From Congeria kusceri (Eukaryota > Mollusca > Bivalvia > Myida > Dreissenidae): a stretch of DNA of 64,000 nt. The notes under the pieces were generated by a model, which did no database searches, was not told the origin of the DNA, and was given only the letters and a program-made list of their open reading frames with translations. This document shows, piece by piece, positions 1 through 11,137 of this stretch; within the stretch, counting starts at the first letter, position 1; the number at the start of each line of letters is the position of its first letter. Made by a program: the position numbers and the translations under genes. The stretch is taken from assembly GCA_027627225.1 (NCBI GenBank), contig CM051032.1, positions 69,041,320 through 69,105,319 of the forward strand, in the 5' to 3' direction.

Positions 1-102
1 GGAAAGTGCCATCCCGGATTAGCCTGTGCGGACTGCACAGGCTAATCCGGGACGACACTTTACGCACATGCATTCAGACAGGTTTTCCCACGACGCGCCA
101 CA
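1..102. mobile_element. Double-hairpin MITE, truncated by window edge
   Basis: This is the right half of the abundant double-hairpin element. It shows one complete hairpin (GGATTAGCCTGTGCGG against its complement, loop near position 32), then the terminal repeat that runs ACTTTACGCACATGCATT and ends near CGACGCGCCACA. The dinucleotide TA follows at 103-104, as in several other copies. The left half lies outside the window, so orientation cannot be set. Confidence 0.85.
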
Positions 103-1740
103 TATGATCTTTTATTGTTGAACAACCAAGCGCCTATGCTTACAATCAGGGTACCTAACCCGTCTGATATACCTCACTTCATGCAGTAGAGGGTTACAGG
201 TTCTCTTGGGCTTCTATAGGCATGTTAGATTTAATTTGTAAAATAAACACAGATGAGATTGTTAAGCTTTTGCATTTTGTGTTAAACATAACAAAAACAG
301 GCAAGCAAAATATGTATTTTAAGAGTACACACATCATTTTTCTAAATGTGACGTACTTAAATTACCTAGGTTGGCGCTAAGAATTCTGAACTAGTAGCCA
401 AAAAATGTGATTTTGCAAAGAAAACCCATTATTAAGACATATTTTCAGAAAATATGCTACATGTTTAAATATTTTCCAAAAATTTTAGTAGCCAATAGAA
501 TGTTTAGTAGCCAATTAGAAAGTTCAGTAGCCAGTGGCTATTTTGGCTGCTGGTAGCGCTAACATAGAATTACGTATGTGTCTGTGATATCATACTTATA
601 TTTTATTTCTGCAGTACTTGACAGGGACAGGTGAATGTCTTGTACTAGAAATACCCGTTATTTGATATAAGCAATAAAAACTCATTCAAATATATATTGT
701 ACCATATTACTTTGTATGCTTGCTATTTGATAGCCTTATGCTGAACAAATCTTTGTAATAAAATGCTGTCTAATTTGTTTGTTCATTAGCTTTACATGTA
801 CATAATACAAGTATCTTGCCATAGCCTATTTAGTGTTCTCCGTACCTAAAAAGTAAAGATGAGTAAATACGGTTTGACTGTGACTTATTTATAACTCAGT
901 TAACTCCCTTTGAAATTTAAAAACTAAAATTAAATTTGCGTAGTATAAACCTTTCACCAGATGTACATAATTTGGCTTTGTTTTGTTATCTCTGAAACCT
1001 GATATAGACAGTAAGGTTACAGATACACATCTGTTTATCATTTTCAATGTAAGACCACTTTGCAAGTAATTGTTAGACAAAAGTTTATGTCAGCAAAAAA
1101 TAAACATTTTGTACAGGTGTTTTTCCAATACTTGTAGTTGGTCAGCTGTCAACGTCTTGGGCTATATTTAGAAACTGTCCTCGAGTTAGTGAAGCGTGTC
1201 CAATACATTTCATTGAGACTGTCAGTTCACAGGATATGTGTACCTTAAGAGGATTTCAGGAGACATTCTGCCAGCACATGGATTAAATTCGTTTTAAATT
1301 AGGTTTCTATTTCAACGGAGTGTCCGTGTTCTTCGAGATAATCTTATTGGACACTTTAAAGATACAAGAAGACTGGATTTTTTGTTTACAACAGCAGATT
1401 ATATGGGTTTAAAGTCTATATCTTTTTCGGTGAATGGTGCACATGTTTTATTTTTGCAAACTTTCACATAGTTGCCCGGACGATTTGTGTCGGACGATTT
1501 GTGTCGCAGTGGAGAAACTACAGTTTTCTTTTTGGTGTTAAGTTTCATGGGTTGAGAGATTTGTCACTACAGACATATGTTTAGAAGGTGTATCAACCAG
1601 TGTGGTTGAAATACGAGATTCGATTTGTTGTGAGCAAAATGTCATCTGATCACTGAAAGGAATTTAAATGCTTTTAAAATCCCTTGTGTTTTGGGGGTAG
1701 AGAAGTACTTAGGGGGTAGAGAAGTACTTAGGTGAGCGCC
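103..1740 (+). promoter_or_regulatory. 5' flank and probable leader of the spectraplakin gene
   Basis: No gene is visible before the ATG at 1741. Positions 370-560 hold a dispersed-repeat-like stretch in which AGTAGCCA recurs and GCGCTAA-type motifs sit at both ends. The leader just before the ATG contains an exact 19-bp tandem duplication (1693-1711 and 1712-1730), each unit carrying TAG; the second TAG (1729) is in frame with the ATG and closes the frame upstream. No convincing TATA box or initiator can be called by eye. The transcription start, and whether CTTAG at 1727-1731 serves as a splice acceptor, are unknown. Confidence 0.4.
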
Positions 1741-1831
1741 ATGGATCCATTGAATCTCTCTGATCCTGCTGATGTACCGCCGTCCCCGCGCGCTTTTGTG
1801 CAATACGAAGAAAATAGACGAAAAGAAACAG
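1741..1831 (+). CDS. Spectraplakin coding exon 1 (N-terminal leader)
   Basis: The exon gives the start of the long actin-binding isoform: 30 codons plus one base, beginning MDPLNLSDPADVPPSPRAFV and ending in a charged segment with YEENRRKET. The ATG sits in GCGCCATGG, a near-perfect Kozak context, with an in-frame stop 12 bases upstream, so no earlier start is possible in this frame. The exon ends G|GTGATG; the split codon completes with AT of the next exon to give Asp, yielding D-Q-R-D ahead of the CH1 domain where vertebrate paralogues have D-E-R-D. In this family the leader is isoform-specific and poorly conserved, so only phase, Kozak context and the join support the call. The Pro/Ser-rich N-terminus looks disordered. 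Other first exons may lie upstream of the window. Confidence 0.82.
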
Positions 1832-3204
1832 GTGATGGTTTTATCGATTAAAAGCATTAAAAAATAAACATACCAGTAATCTCTATAAAAGCTCACATAA
1901 ACAGAATTGGCATTAAAGTCCATATCTGTCTAAGGTTCAACATTTTCAACTTAAATATCTTGTTTGATAAAGAAAATTACTATTCTTTATGAAGCTTGTC
2001 TGACCAGGGTTTCAAAAAGGCCTAACTCTAAATAAATATGTCCTATTGACAGTGTTGATGTTTAAACTCCTATTAATATATTGATGGGTCAATAACTACT
2101 TTGTTTAACCGAGGCATTGAAAAATGAATAATGCAGTTATTACAAATGAAATATTAATTTCTTCACAACTTTGGTCAAAGCAAATTGTGTTTGCTTTCGT
2201 ATTACATTATTTTATTGTGTGTTATTCACTTTGAAAATGGAGGAAATGCTTTATATAACAAGTGTGATTTGAAACTCTATCGTTGAGTGTAGACCTTCTT
2301 ATAATTTATATTGTTAGATTTAAATATTTCAACAAAAATTAAAAAATATAAGTTTCTTCTTTGTTTTGATTTTGGTCATTTGTCCCTGTTTTCAATTGGG
2401 GTGTTAAATTGCATATCATGAGGTAATAGTTTTAGATTTTGCACTTATTGACTACAAAAGCAGACAATGTCCCCATTTTATTGGGCAACTGAGGGTGGTT
2501 AAAAACCTATAAACGTACCTTTAATGTGTATTTACTTAAATGGTATTTTACTAATGAGAAATGAAAGTCAGCATTTTTGCAGGTAAAATAAACGTTAATT
2601 GATTTAAAGAGAGACTGAAATTGTTTAGTAGTAATGTGATTGTACCAGGTTTCGTTTTTCAGACCCATTAATGCTAATCATTGTCTCATTTGAATTTTAT
2701 GTATGTTTTTACATTCAAATTAGGACTTCGGGGCTGATCGCTATCAGCCGAAAGATTTTCATAGCTGTCAAGCTTTTGTATTAAAGAACCCGTGCAAATT
2801 GTTTACTAAGTGATATTGTTTTCAATACCCTTCAGATTTGCACACTGAATATAGAAAGTGGAGGACTTTATATATGTATCCTGTTAAAGATTACGTTTGA
2901 TTTAAAACCTTTACAGTTGAGGAAACTATTTACTTTAAAGACGGTTTTATCACCTGTTTTGTCTTCAGTTACATAATATCATGTTGGTGTGTTTACATTA
3001 TATAGAGTTTTACCATGGACTATTTCCTTTATATTTTGCTCCATCTATTAGAATCAAGTTTATAAACATTATTGTTGACATTTGACCAATATTATGCCAA
3101 AATACAGACACAAAAAAGTGTTTTAGTGTAATATTATATGCATATTCACTTTGGATACCATTGGATTCAAAAAAATATTATCTGTTAGTCTTGCGTATCA
3201 ACTT

Positions 3205-4210
3205 TTTTGTGACATGAACACAGAAACATGTCTGTTATTATTAAAACTTGCATATTGACTGTTTATTAAAACAAAAAAATGTCTGTTAAACTTCAGTTGA
3301 TTTTTTTTAGGGCCATTTTGGGGGCCGAATTTCGGCCCCTTTCAGCTGCTTAAAAAGTATATATTTTCCCCTGTATTTACCGTAAAATTCCCCTCAGAAT
3401 GTAAGCTTTATTAAAAAAAAAAAGATGACAATCTGACAAAAATTGACTAAGATAGAGGAATTTTTGTAAACAATCCCAACAATTTTTCAGCAAAGTTATA
3501 TGTTGCAAAACAATTCATGTATAACAAAGTGAAATATAAATGTGTAATACTGCTTTTCTAAAAAAATAATCCCCTTTCATGGTGAAATTCCCCATCTGAA
3601 AGGCCCTGCCACCTTTCCCCAAAGGTAAAAACCCCCACTGAACTTGCATATTGACTTCAGTAAATTACTACACAAACATGTATGTTAAACTTGCATATTG
3701 ATTTCTGTAAATGAATACAGAAACATGTATGTTAAACTTGCATATTTACTTCTGTAAATGAATACAGAAACATGACTTTTTTATGTTAAACTTGCATATT
3801 GATTTCTGTAAACGAATACAGAAACATGTATGTTAAACTTGCATATTGACTTCAGTAAATGAATACAGAAACATGTATGTTAAACTTGCATATTGACTTC
3901 TGTAAATAAATACAGAAACATGTCTGTTACACTTGCATATTGACTTCTGTAAATGAATACAGAATGATACATGTTTGTTAGACTTGCATAATGACTTCTG
4001 TAAATGAATACATAAATATGTCTGTTACACTTGCATAATGACTTCTGTAAATTAATACAGAAATATGTCTATTGCATATTGACTTCTGTAAATGGATACA
4101 GATACATGTATTTTAGACTTGAATATTGACTTCTGTAAATTAATACAGAAACACGTCTGTTAAACTTGCATATTGACATCTGTAAATGAATGCAGAAACA
4201 CATAGAAACA
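3205..4210. repeat. 47-bp tandem array, interrupted by an element
   Basis: The unit is about 47 bp and reads roughly ACTTGCATATTGACTTCTGT, then AAATGAATACAGAAACATGT, then ATGTTAA. About twelve imperfect copies run from 3641 to 4210. One or two more lie at 3205-3293, left of an inserted element at 3294-3640. Units differ by scattered substitutions and small indels, so the array is old and not homogenised. No coding potential is seen. Confidence 0.85.
3294..3640 (-). mobile_element. CAGTG-ended non-autonomous transposon, copy 1
   Basis: The 347-bp element begins CAGTTGATTTTTTTTAGGGC and ends CCCCCACTG. It is flanked on both sides by AACTT, a 5-bp direct repeat taken from the minisatellite it entered. 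Just inside the left end is the near-palindrome GGGGCCGAATTTCGGCCCC. The same sequence occurs in the opposite orientation at 20776-21155, also with a 5-bp flank repeat (one mismatch). It has no ORF. The short CAGTG/CACTG ends recall hAT elements, but those make 8-bp duplications, so I leave the superfamily open. Confidence 0.75.
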
Positions 4211-4629
4211 TATGTATGATATAGAGTTCAATTAATGGTATGGATTTGAAGTAGTGGAATCATTACACTTTGTACAAATGTCTCCTTGAATTCGGCATTT
4301 GAATTAATACAACTTGTTTATGACAATTTTGACAGAAGTTATTCGCAATATCAATATTTTTACCATATTTTTACCATCAATATGCACATTTAAATTCACA
4401 AGACCGTGAAGTGATGCTCTGCTGTGTTTCGCTAAGTATACAAAGAGTGTCATTTTGTCATCTTTTATCGCAGTGCATGCTTGAGTAACTGTCAGACATG
4501 CAAACCCAAGCTGTTCAAACTTGTTAAAAATGTTTCTTGTCATTTGCATTCCCAAGGGATGGCTTGCACAGCTAGAGGATGGGTCTATTAGTCCATACTT
4601 AACAAAAGTGCTTGCAGCTTTAAAGACTT

Positions 4630-4808
4630 GCAGAAATGTGTAATGCAATCACATGTTAACTTTGTTTAACATAATGTATGCCATTTAAGACATAATATTA
4701 TCAAGCAAAGAAGTCCTTAGAAATGTGTAATGCAATCACACGTTAACTTTGTTTGTTTAACATAATGTATGCCATTTAAGACATAATATTATCCAGCAAG
4801 GAAGTCCT
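4630..4808. repeat. Tandem duplication, about 90-bp unit
   Basis: Two near-identical copies (4630-4717 and 4718-4808) each run from GCAGAAATGTGTAATGCAAT or its equivalent to AAGAAGTCCT / AAGGAAGTCCT. The second carries a 4-bp GTTT expansion. The pair is a simple recent intronic duplication without coding content. Confidence 0.85.
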
Positions 4809-4984
4809 CATATATGTCTTTTTTTTTTATGTACAAATGGAGGATAATGTTTCATATTCTTTAATAACCCGTCAAGAAAAAGATCTTTGGAATGTTTTTC
4901 TTTTGAGATGGTCCTCTAGGATATCATTCTTTCTAGCAATATGCCACCCCTGACTCTTTTCGAATAAATGTATTTAATTTACAT

Positions 4985-5957
4985 TGAACGTGTATTAAAC
5001 ACTGGGTATTGGCACTGAATTTTTTCTGTGTTAAATGCGCACTAAATCAGGGATTTACCGGACTCGATGTCCTGCTTCAAATACCGCTAAATTGTGAGTC
5101 AGGACCCCTCCTATTTTTAAACTTGCATCCCATTGTATGCATGATTTTTCTGATGTGTTGATACAATTAATTCAGTGTTAAAATTAATTATTTCATAGAT
5201 GTAATTTATAAAATTACTAACATTATTTTATAAAACCTTCATTCTATCTTATTGATACGAAACATTCAAAATGTTGATACAAATGCAGACAAAACAAATG
5301 AACGGGACACCCACTTTTATTGAGAGGACCCCATAATATCAACCACCCGAGTCCTGTGAACCTCTAAAATTTAACGTTGATGTAAAACGCTGCTAAATAC
5401 ACTTTTAGTACACCAAGTGTGGTTTTTTTTCTGTACTTTTTCGACATTTTTTGCAAAAAAGTGTATTAATGCACTATAAAACAAGCTTAAAATACCTTTA
5501 AGTGTATTTTTTGAAGATAAAGTGTATTTTTCAAGGAGAAAAATACACTTTAAATGCTCTTGAGTGTGCAAATTCACGAAAAATTCAGAAAAAATACACG
5601 TGTTTCTGTATTAAGTTATTTCTGCGTTAAATGCGCATTAAATACACTTTAAAATGCAGAAAAAATACACATATTACAGAAAAAAGTGTATTTTTTCTGC
5701 ATTTTTCCTACATTACCACACTTAAGTGCATCTAAAGTGTATTTTTCTCCTTGAAAAATACACTGTATCTTCAGAACATACACTTAAGTGTATTTAAAGT
5801 GTATTTTCTAATGCATTAATGCACTTTTTTGTAAAAAACAGAAAAAGTACAGAAAAAATACAATTGGTGTACTAAAAATGTATTAATTGCGCATTTAATG
5901 CAGAAAAAATACGGTGCCAATACCGCAGCGTTTAATGCGCATTAAATGCGTATTTAA
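4985..5957. mobile_element. Foldback element with long inverted arms
   Basis: The ends are inverted copies: the left end around 5008 reads ATTGGCACTGAATTTTTTCT and the right end around 5890-5927 is its near-complement (AGAAAAAATACGGTGCCAAT). The terminal homology extends outward through TTAAATGCGCA-type motifs. Inside, arms at about 5396-5560 and 5710-5900 are again inverted, built from repeats of AAGTGTATTTTT, so most of the 970 bp could fold into one imperfect hairpin. There is no ORF. It looks like a non-autonomous foldback or MITE-type element; no superfamily can be assigned. Confidence 0.65.
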
Positions 5958-5994
5958 TAAACTTTTTCGAGAAGGGTAATTTGAGAAGGGAATA

Positions 5995-6290
5995 TTGAAG
6001 TGTTTTTGCCTTATAATCTGTCTACAGGACAGAAACGATTTCTAGCAATAGACCGAACCCATCATTGAAGTGTTTTTGCTTTATTTGAATGTCTGCAAGA
6101 CAAACAATATTTCTAGCTATAGACCCATCATTGAAGTGTTTTTGCTTTATTTAAATGTCTGCAAGACAAAAAAGATAACTAGCAATAGACCAACCCATCA
6201 TTGAAGTGTTTTTGCTTTATTTAAATGTCTGCAAGACAAAAAATATTTCGAGCTATAGACCCATCATTGAAGTGTTTTTGCTTGATATAG
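5995..6290. repeat. 66 to 70-bp tandem array, about 4.5 copies
   Basis: Units begin at about 5995, 6065, 6131, 6201 and 6267 and share TTGAAGTGTTTTTGCTTTAT, AATGTCTGCAAGACAAA and AGACCCATCA. The fifth unit diverges halfway through. Alternate units share a short form (66 bp) and a long form with an extra AACC (70 bp), which hints at a two-unit higher-order period. Confidence 0.85.
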
Positions 6291-6390
6291 ACAACTATTG
6301 CCAGGGAAAAAAAAAGCAATAGACCAACTAATATTGTCTTGGAAAGGATTAGAAGAGCCCCCACGTAAGAAAGTTTCTTGCAGTACTCGT

Positions 6391-7055
6391 GATACCCCCA
6401 CAAACAAAGTTTAGTGGGGGTATATAGGAGTGAGCTTGTCGGTCCGTCGGTCTGTTGGTTTTTGGTTTCCGGATGATAACTCAAGAAAGGCTTGACATAT
6501 TCAAATAATTTTTGGTACACATGTGTAACATCATATAATACAGGTCAAGTTCAATGTTGGTTACAAACCACTAAATTTTGACAGAGTTATGGCCCCTTTT
6601 TGACTTACAATTCCCTAAAAACATGATTTTGGGATGATAACTCAAGAAAGGCTGGACAGATTTAAATAATTCTTGGTATACATGTGTAGCATCATAAAAT
6701 ACAGGTCAGGTTATACTTTAGTTACAAACCACTAAATGTTGACACAGTTATGGCCCCCCTTTTTGACATTAATTCCCGAAAAACATGGACAATAACTCAT
6801 GAAAGGCTAAACATATTTAACTTATTTTTGGTACATAGGTGTAACATCATAAGATACAGATCAAGTTTATCTTTGGTTACAAACCACTAAATGTTGACTG
6901 AGTTATGACACCTATTGAAATTAAATTTTTCCAAATACACTGTTGACCATTCACAAATTAAAGCATTTCCTCTGTTCATTTCTTTCGAATGAATGCCATA
7001 GTTTTGTGACAACGCCATATTGTGGGGGTATATCCGTCACTCATGTGACAATTCT
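6391..7055. repeat. Module-repeat element A (three units of about 160 bp)
   Basis: It opens with a hairpin (TACCCCCAC ... GTGGGGGTA, 6393-6423) and closes near 7021-7045 with a second GTGGGGGTATA. Between lie three diverged direct units starting near 6471, 6632 and 6787. Each carries GATAACTCAAGAAAGGC (or a variant), ACATGTGTAACATCATA and GAGTTATGGCCCC. It has no ORF. Elements at 30.4 and 45.4 kb share this plan and the GAGTTATGGCCC core although the rest of the sequence differs. Confidence 0.7.
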
Positions 7056-7392
7056 ATTTTAGCATTGTTTTCCCTTGGTGTTGTGTTTGCTGTTGGTATT
7101 CTCCGCAGGAAAAAAATGCGGAAAGTACAGGTTGCTTGTATTAAATGGACCTGTTTACAGATTGAAAATTTACAATTTTCAAAAAATATGTCAGAGATTT
7201 CAAAAACAAATTATACATTATAGAAAAACAAACGAAATAACACTCATGACTAACAAATAAATTGGAAATATTGTTTTGTTTATGGATAATCATCAATCGA
7301 AATGGATAAAATTATAAAGCGTTTGTAATGCTTTTCATTGGTATTTGGAAACATGTATATCACTCACATAGCATTAAATATTCACAACCAAA

Positions 7393-7652
7393 TGAGGCGC
7401 GTCATGGGAAAACCAGACTTAATATATGTGGGTAAAGTGTCGTCCCGGATCAGTCTGTGCAGTCCGCACAGGCTGATCCGGGACTACACTTTCCGCTTTT
7501 ATGGTATTTTCTGTTTCAAGAAACTCTTCTAAACATAAATCCACTGTACGCGGAAAGTGCCGTCCTGGATTAGCCTGTGTGGACTGCACAGGCTAATCGG
7601 GGATGACACTTTACGCACATGCATTAAGACCGGTTTCCCACGACGCGCCTCA
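7393..7652 (+). mobile_element. Double-hairpin MITE, full copy
   Basis: A full-length copy. It has a left end TGAGGCGCGTCATGGGAAAA and a first hairpin around CCGGATCAGTCTGTGC. A spacer with TATGGTATTTTCTGTTTC sets + orientation here. A second hairpin and the inverted right end (CCCACGACGCGCCTCA) follow. AA flanks both ends, a 2-bp direct repeat. Confidence 0.92.
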
Positions 7653-7662
7653 AATGTATCAG

Positions 7663-7735
7663 TCTGAATAGACGAGTGGTTAGCGAATGAGATTTTTTAT
7701 CTCAAAGGTCCCGGGTTCGAGTCCCGGCGAAGGCA
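7663..7735 (+). pseudogene. tRNA-like pseudogene (Lys-UUU-like anticodon loop)
   Basis: A D-arm/A-box-like segment (TAGACGAGTGGTTAGCGA), an anticodon stem TGAGA/TCTCA closing the seven-base loop TTTTTTA, and a perfect T-arm (CCGGG TTCGAGT CCCGG, a canonical B box) are in order. The 3' acceptor strand is CGAAGGCA, but the 5' side (GTCTGAA) does not pair with it; the expected TGCCTTC is missing. The gene begins 10 bp after the end of a MITE, so the 5' strand may have been lost around that insertion. It could also be the head of a tRNA-derived SINE, though I see no SINE body downstream. The amino-acid assignment is tentative. Confidence 0.6.
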
Positions 7736-7941
7736 AATTTTTAAATTGAACTTTTTTTCTTTATATACTATTTGTTTTAGATGATTTGAGATGCTGTAGT
7801 CTTTGCAGTAAAGACATTTTTCAAAAATATTAAAAATCTGTGAACAAGTCCCTTTAAATGACTTTCTGAGTTTCAATATTCAAGTTACTGTATGTGCTCC
7901 AAATGGAGATAATCAATTATTGTTTTAATATTCCATTTCAG

Positions 7942-8003
7942 ATCAGAGAGACACTGTGCAAAAGAAAACATTCACAAAATGGGTCAACAAACACCTTCTA
8001 AAG
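7942..8003 (+). CDS. Spectraplakin coding exon 2 (start of CH1)
   Basis: The exon follows TTCCATTTCAG and ends AAG|GTAACC: 62 bases, two completing the split Asp codon, then 20 codons QRDTVQKKTFTKWVNKHLLK. This is the diagnostic opening of the first calponin-homology domain of the plectin/dystonin/MACF1/short-stop family and contains actin-binding site 1 (QKKTFTKWVN). It differs from the vertebrate consensus only at the Gln after Asp and near the C-terminal Leu-Leu. The exon boundary after HLxK, in phase 0, is where vertebrate spectraplakins and plectin also split (from family knowledge). Beta-spectrin and alpha-actinin begin similarly, but the following exons exclude them. Confidence 0.96.
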
Positions 8004-10872
8004 GTAACCACTCTTTTAAAGCTACTTCCTCACCAATGTTATAAAATAAGATTATTTCTTCAAGAAATCGAGAATGATGAAGAAAAACAAGTGCAAACAA
8101 GTCTTAAAATGGTGGGAATCGAATTGTGGAGATTTTGATAGAAGCTTCGTTGCAACTTATTTTTGCGACTACAGCATAATTTATTTTAATGCTGTAAAGG
8201 TGCTCTATATGAAAAATCAGTCTGTTTCAGCTTTCTTTCCTTGACCACCCAGTATTTTGAACATACTTCTCTATCGATATTCATAGCTTTATTTTTGTTT
8301 TTGATGACAACCTCCACCCCCACCCCCCACACCCACCACAAAAAAAGAAAGAGATTTTTTTTTTTTCATCTGGGTATAATCTGTATATAGAGTTTATTTT
8401 AAGCCATTAGTTCTGGCTGTAAATAAGGTGTGTCATTTCATTTCTTCAACACAAAAGTGGTCAGTGACAATATTCCTCCATTAATATTAATGTCTCTATG
8501 AACAAGGTCAGCTTTGTATTGATAAAACAGAAAGTGGAAGGTGATAAATGTACATGTAATATTGATGTTAGATAATAGCTGAGTTTTAATTAAGAACTCA
8601 TGACACTAATTTATGAGCCGGTAGGGCGATAGTTTATGACAAAGGGCGAGAGATGAGGTGTATATTTGTATTTCCTGTCATTCATGGTTAATTGAGATGT
8701 CGAATCGTTACCTTTTAGTTTTATTGTTACCTTAATTAATCCATCAATGGGTAACATTTGATTCCTTTATTGCTGTTGTATTTACATAATTGTTTTAAGT
8801 TATTAAAGTAGAAATTAATATAGTTTGTTTTGGGCTACAGACATAATAATACAGTGTAATAATTTAAATTTTAATAATTGTGATAATTATAATACTGATA
8901 AAAATTCATTTATAAGAAGAAGAATACAAAAAATATTATGAATAGTACAAATAATAATGTATGCTTTTGAAAGCCCTTTAGTGATCTTATTTTGATAAAA
9001 ACAATTTCGACATTTTTCAGTTTTCCATTTCTGGGATTTGAACAAAAATCATTGGTTGTGTTAATTGATCCATTTCTAATGATATATTGCCTTTCACTTG
9101 TTTAAAGTTTTCACTTGTGCTTTAAATCTAAGTCATTATAATGTTTGTTTAGACATGACCATACAAAATAAATTCCCTATCATTTCTATACATTCCCAAT
9201 ATCATGATGTTAAATTGCATGCAATATGTCATTGACATCTGCTTTTTCCCAGTTAACTATTAAATTTCTGCACAGGTTATGGTAAACAAAACCCCTGTCA
9301 ATACGTTTTATATTGATGAGAGAATTCAAGGTTTTGTCACTGCTCTGTCTTGTTTGTCTTTCATTGCAAGTGTAAATAAAAAGGTTTTAGTGTGAAAGTG
9401 TTGAATAATTGATTTCAGGTTCAGAGCTTTAGTATGGATGGTTTCCACATGACACTGATTATGTTGGGCAAAGCAAAGATGTTTATGGAAGATTTTTTAT
9501 TAGGAAGATGTGTTTTCATAAATATTATCATTATTTTGATGGTTTCTGTAATAAAGACCTGTTTTTATACTACAAGAAATGTCGTTATAATTTTATTAAA
9601 ATTCTAAATTATAAGGGTCCAGTCATAGTGTCACGTTATAACAGTAACACGCCGTTTGATAATGTATTTACTGCGCTATCGCTTTGCTACGCTGACGTTA
9701 CATTTGATAACGTACCACAACGTATCATTACGTAGCGTTGCATGGAAGAACGCAGTACTATAAGAAAAGAGAAAATCAACAAATATCTGTATCGGCAGTA
9801 AATATATATCTGCATTTTCAATAAGAGAAATAGTTTTTGTTGAGGTTGACATTTATTTATGTTATACAAAACGGTTTTTCTTAGTGGGTAAAGAGACATG
9901 AAATGAATCGATAAAAATCAGAAGGTCCCTCTTTGAAATTGCCTAGTTAGCCTAGTTAGCCTCAATAATTAGGGTCATCATAGTTTGCCTTGCCTAATCC
10001 TAGGAAATATGAAATACTGATTGGTGGTTTACTTTCTACCCACCTGTGTTTTGCACTGTCACCCCATCATGGCAAATTCCTTCAGTTTTTAGGTCGAAGC
10101 TGAATCATAGGGAAGTGCAGTCAATGGTGTTTATGCAGCCATTTTAATGGAATGCAGTAACAAGATACAAATTTGATGTTCTACATGTACCTGTAATGGA
10201 TAGGCCGCCTGTGGTGCAGTCTGCATTTGCTCATACAAGAGACAAGAAACTTTATTTATCGTCAGCTTGTATATAACAGTAAAACATTAGCTATAAAGCT
10301 ATTTCTCAACACAACAATAACAGTAAAAATTATTCATTAATAACAAAATCACAAAAACATAGGCACTATAGCAATAAACATTAACAGACAGTATATATTT
10401 AATTTATACAGTTGTTTATGGTACTGTTATAACAAATAATAAATAATTAAATTCAGTCGCAATACAATATTTTGAAAGAGAAGGGCTTTTATAAATAAAA
10501 TAATACTTCGCTGCACAGCAGATAATACATGTGTACACAAGAAGCCTATATATGTACTTTCAAGAAGCTTTCATAGACTGCAGAGGATACTCTATATGAA
10601 ACAAAATGCAAGCTCCAATAGTTGCTTTCGTATTTTGTAGATATAATCCAGTTATAAAAATAACAAATACAAATATGTTCATATATGGCACCTTATGTAT
10701 GTGTGTATTATTTCTTCTTCCAGGTGTATTTGGTCCCTTGAAAGCCAGAAGGGCTTATGAGCCTTCTTTGCACAAATGCTGATGACACATTCTGGCTTTA
10801 AGGGTTGAACATTTAATTACAGTAGCCTAAAGACAAGTCTGACCTATCCATACACAAATAGCCTACATTATA

Positions 10873-11137
10873 TCAGCCGCGTCGTCGTGGAAAAACCGGC
10901 TTAATCCATGTGCGTAAAGTGTCGTTCCGGATTAGCCTGTGCAGTCCGCACAGGCTAATCCAGGACGGCACTTTCCGCCTACAGTGGATTTATGTTTAGA
11001 AGATATTTTCTTTAAACAGAAAATACCATAAAAGCGGAAAGTGCCATCTCGGATTAGCCTGTGCGGACTGCACAGGCTGATCCGGGACGACACTTAACGC
11101 ACATGCATTAAGTCCGGTTTTCCCACGACGCGCCTCA
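10873..11137 (-). mobile_element. Double-hairpin MITE, full copy
   Basis: The spacer is reversed (GTGGATTTATGTTTAGAAGA ... CAGAAAATACCATAAAAGCG), so the copy lies on the minus strand by the convention used here. Both hairpins are complete. The left end is mutated (TCAGCCGCGTCGTCGTGG). TA flanks both ends. Confidence 0.9.

Larger units (their letters stand above)
1832..7941 (+). other. Intron 1 (6.1 kb), repeat-filled
   Basis: The intron runs from GTGATG to TTCCATTTCAG. No coding sequence is seen in it. From 1832 to 3200 the sequence is plain AT-rich with nothing recognisable. The rest is mostly repeats: a 47-bp tandem array interrupted by a CAGTG-ended element, a 90-bp duplication, a foldback element, a 66-bp tandem array, a module-repeat element, one MITE and a damaged tRNA-like gene, each listed separately. 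Confidence 0.85.

Noticed and set aside
3641..4210. CRISPR-like array
   Set aside because: Units are contiguous and degenerate with no unique spacers, and the genome is eukaryotic.
10230..10640. 3' end of a non-LTR retrotransposon in antisense
   Set aside because: The AAGAAACTTTATTTAT start is suggestive, but no reverse-transcriptase coding sequence or clear target duplication is present.
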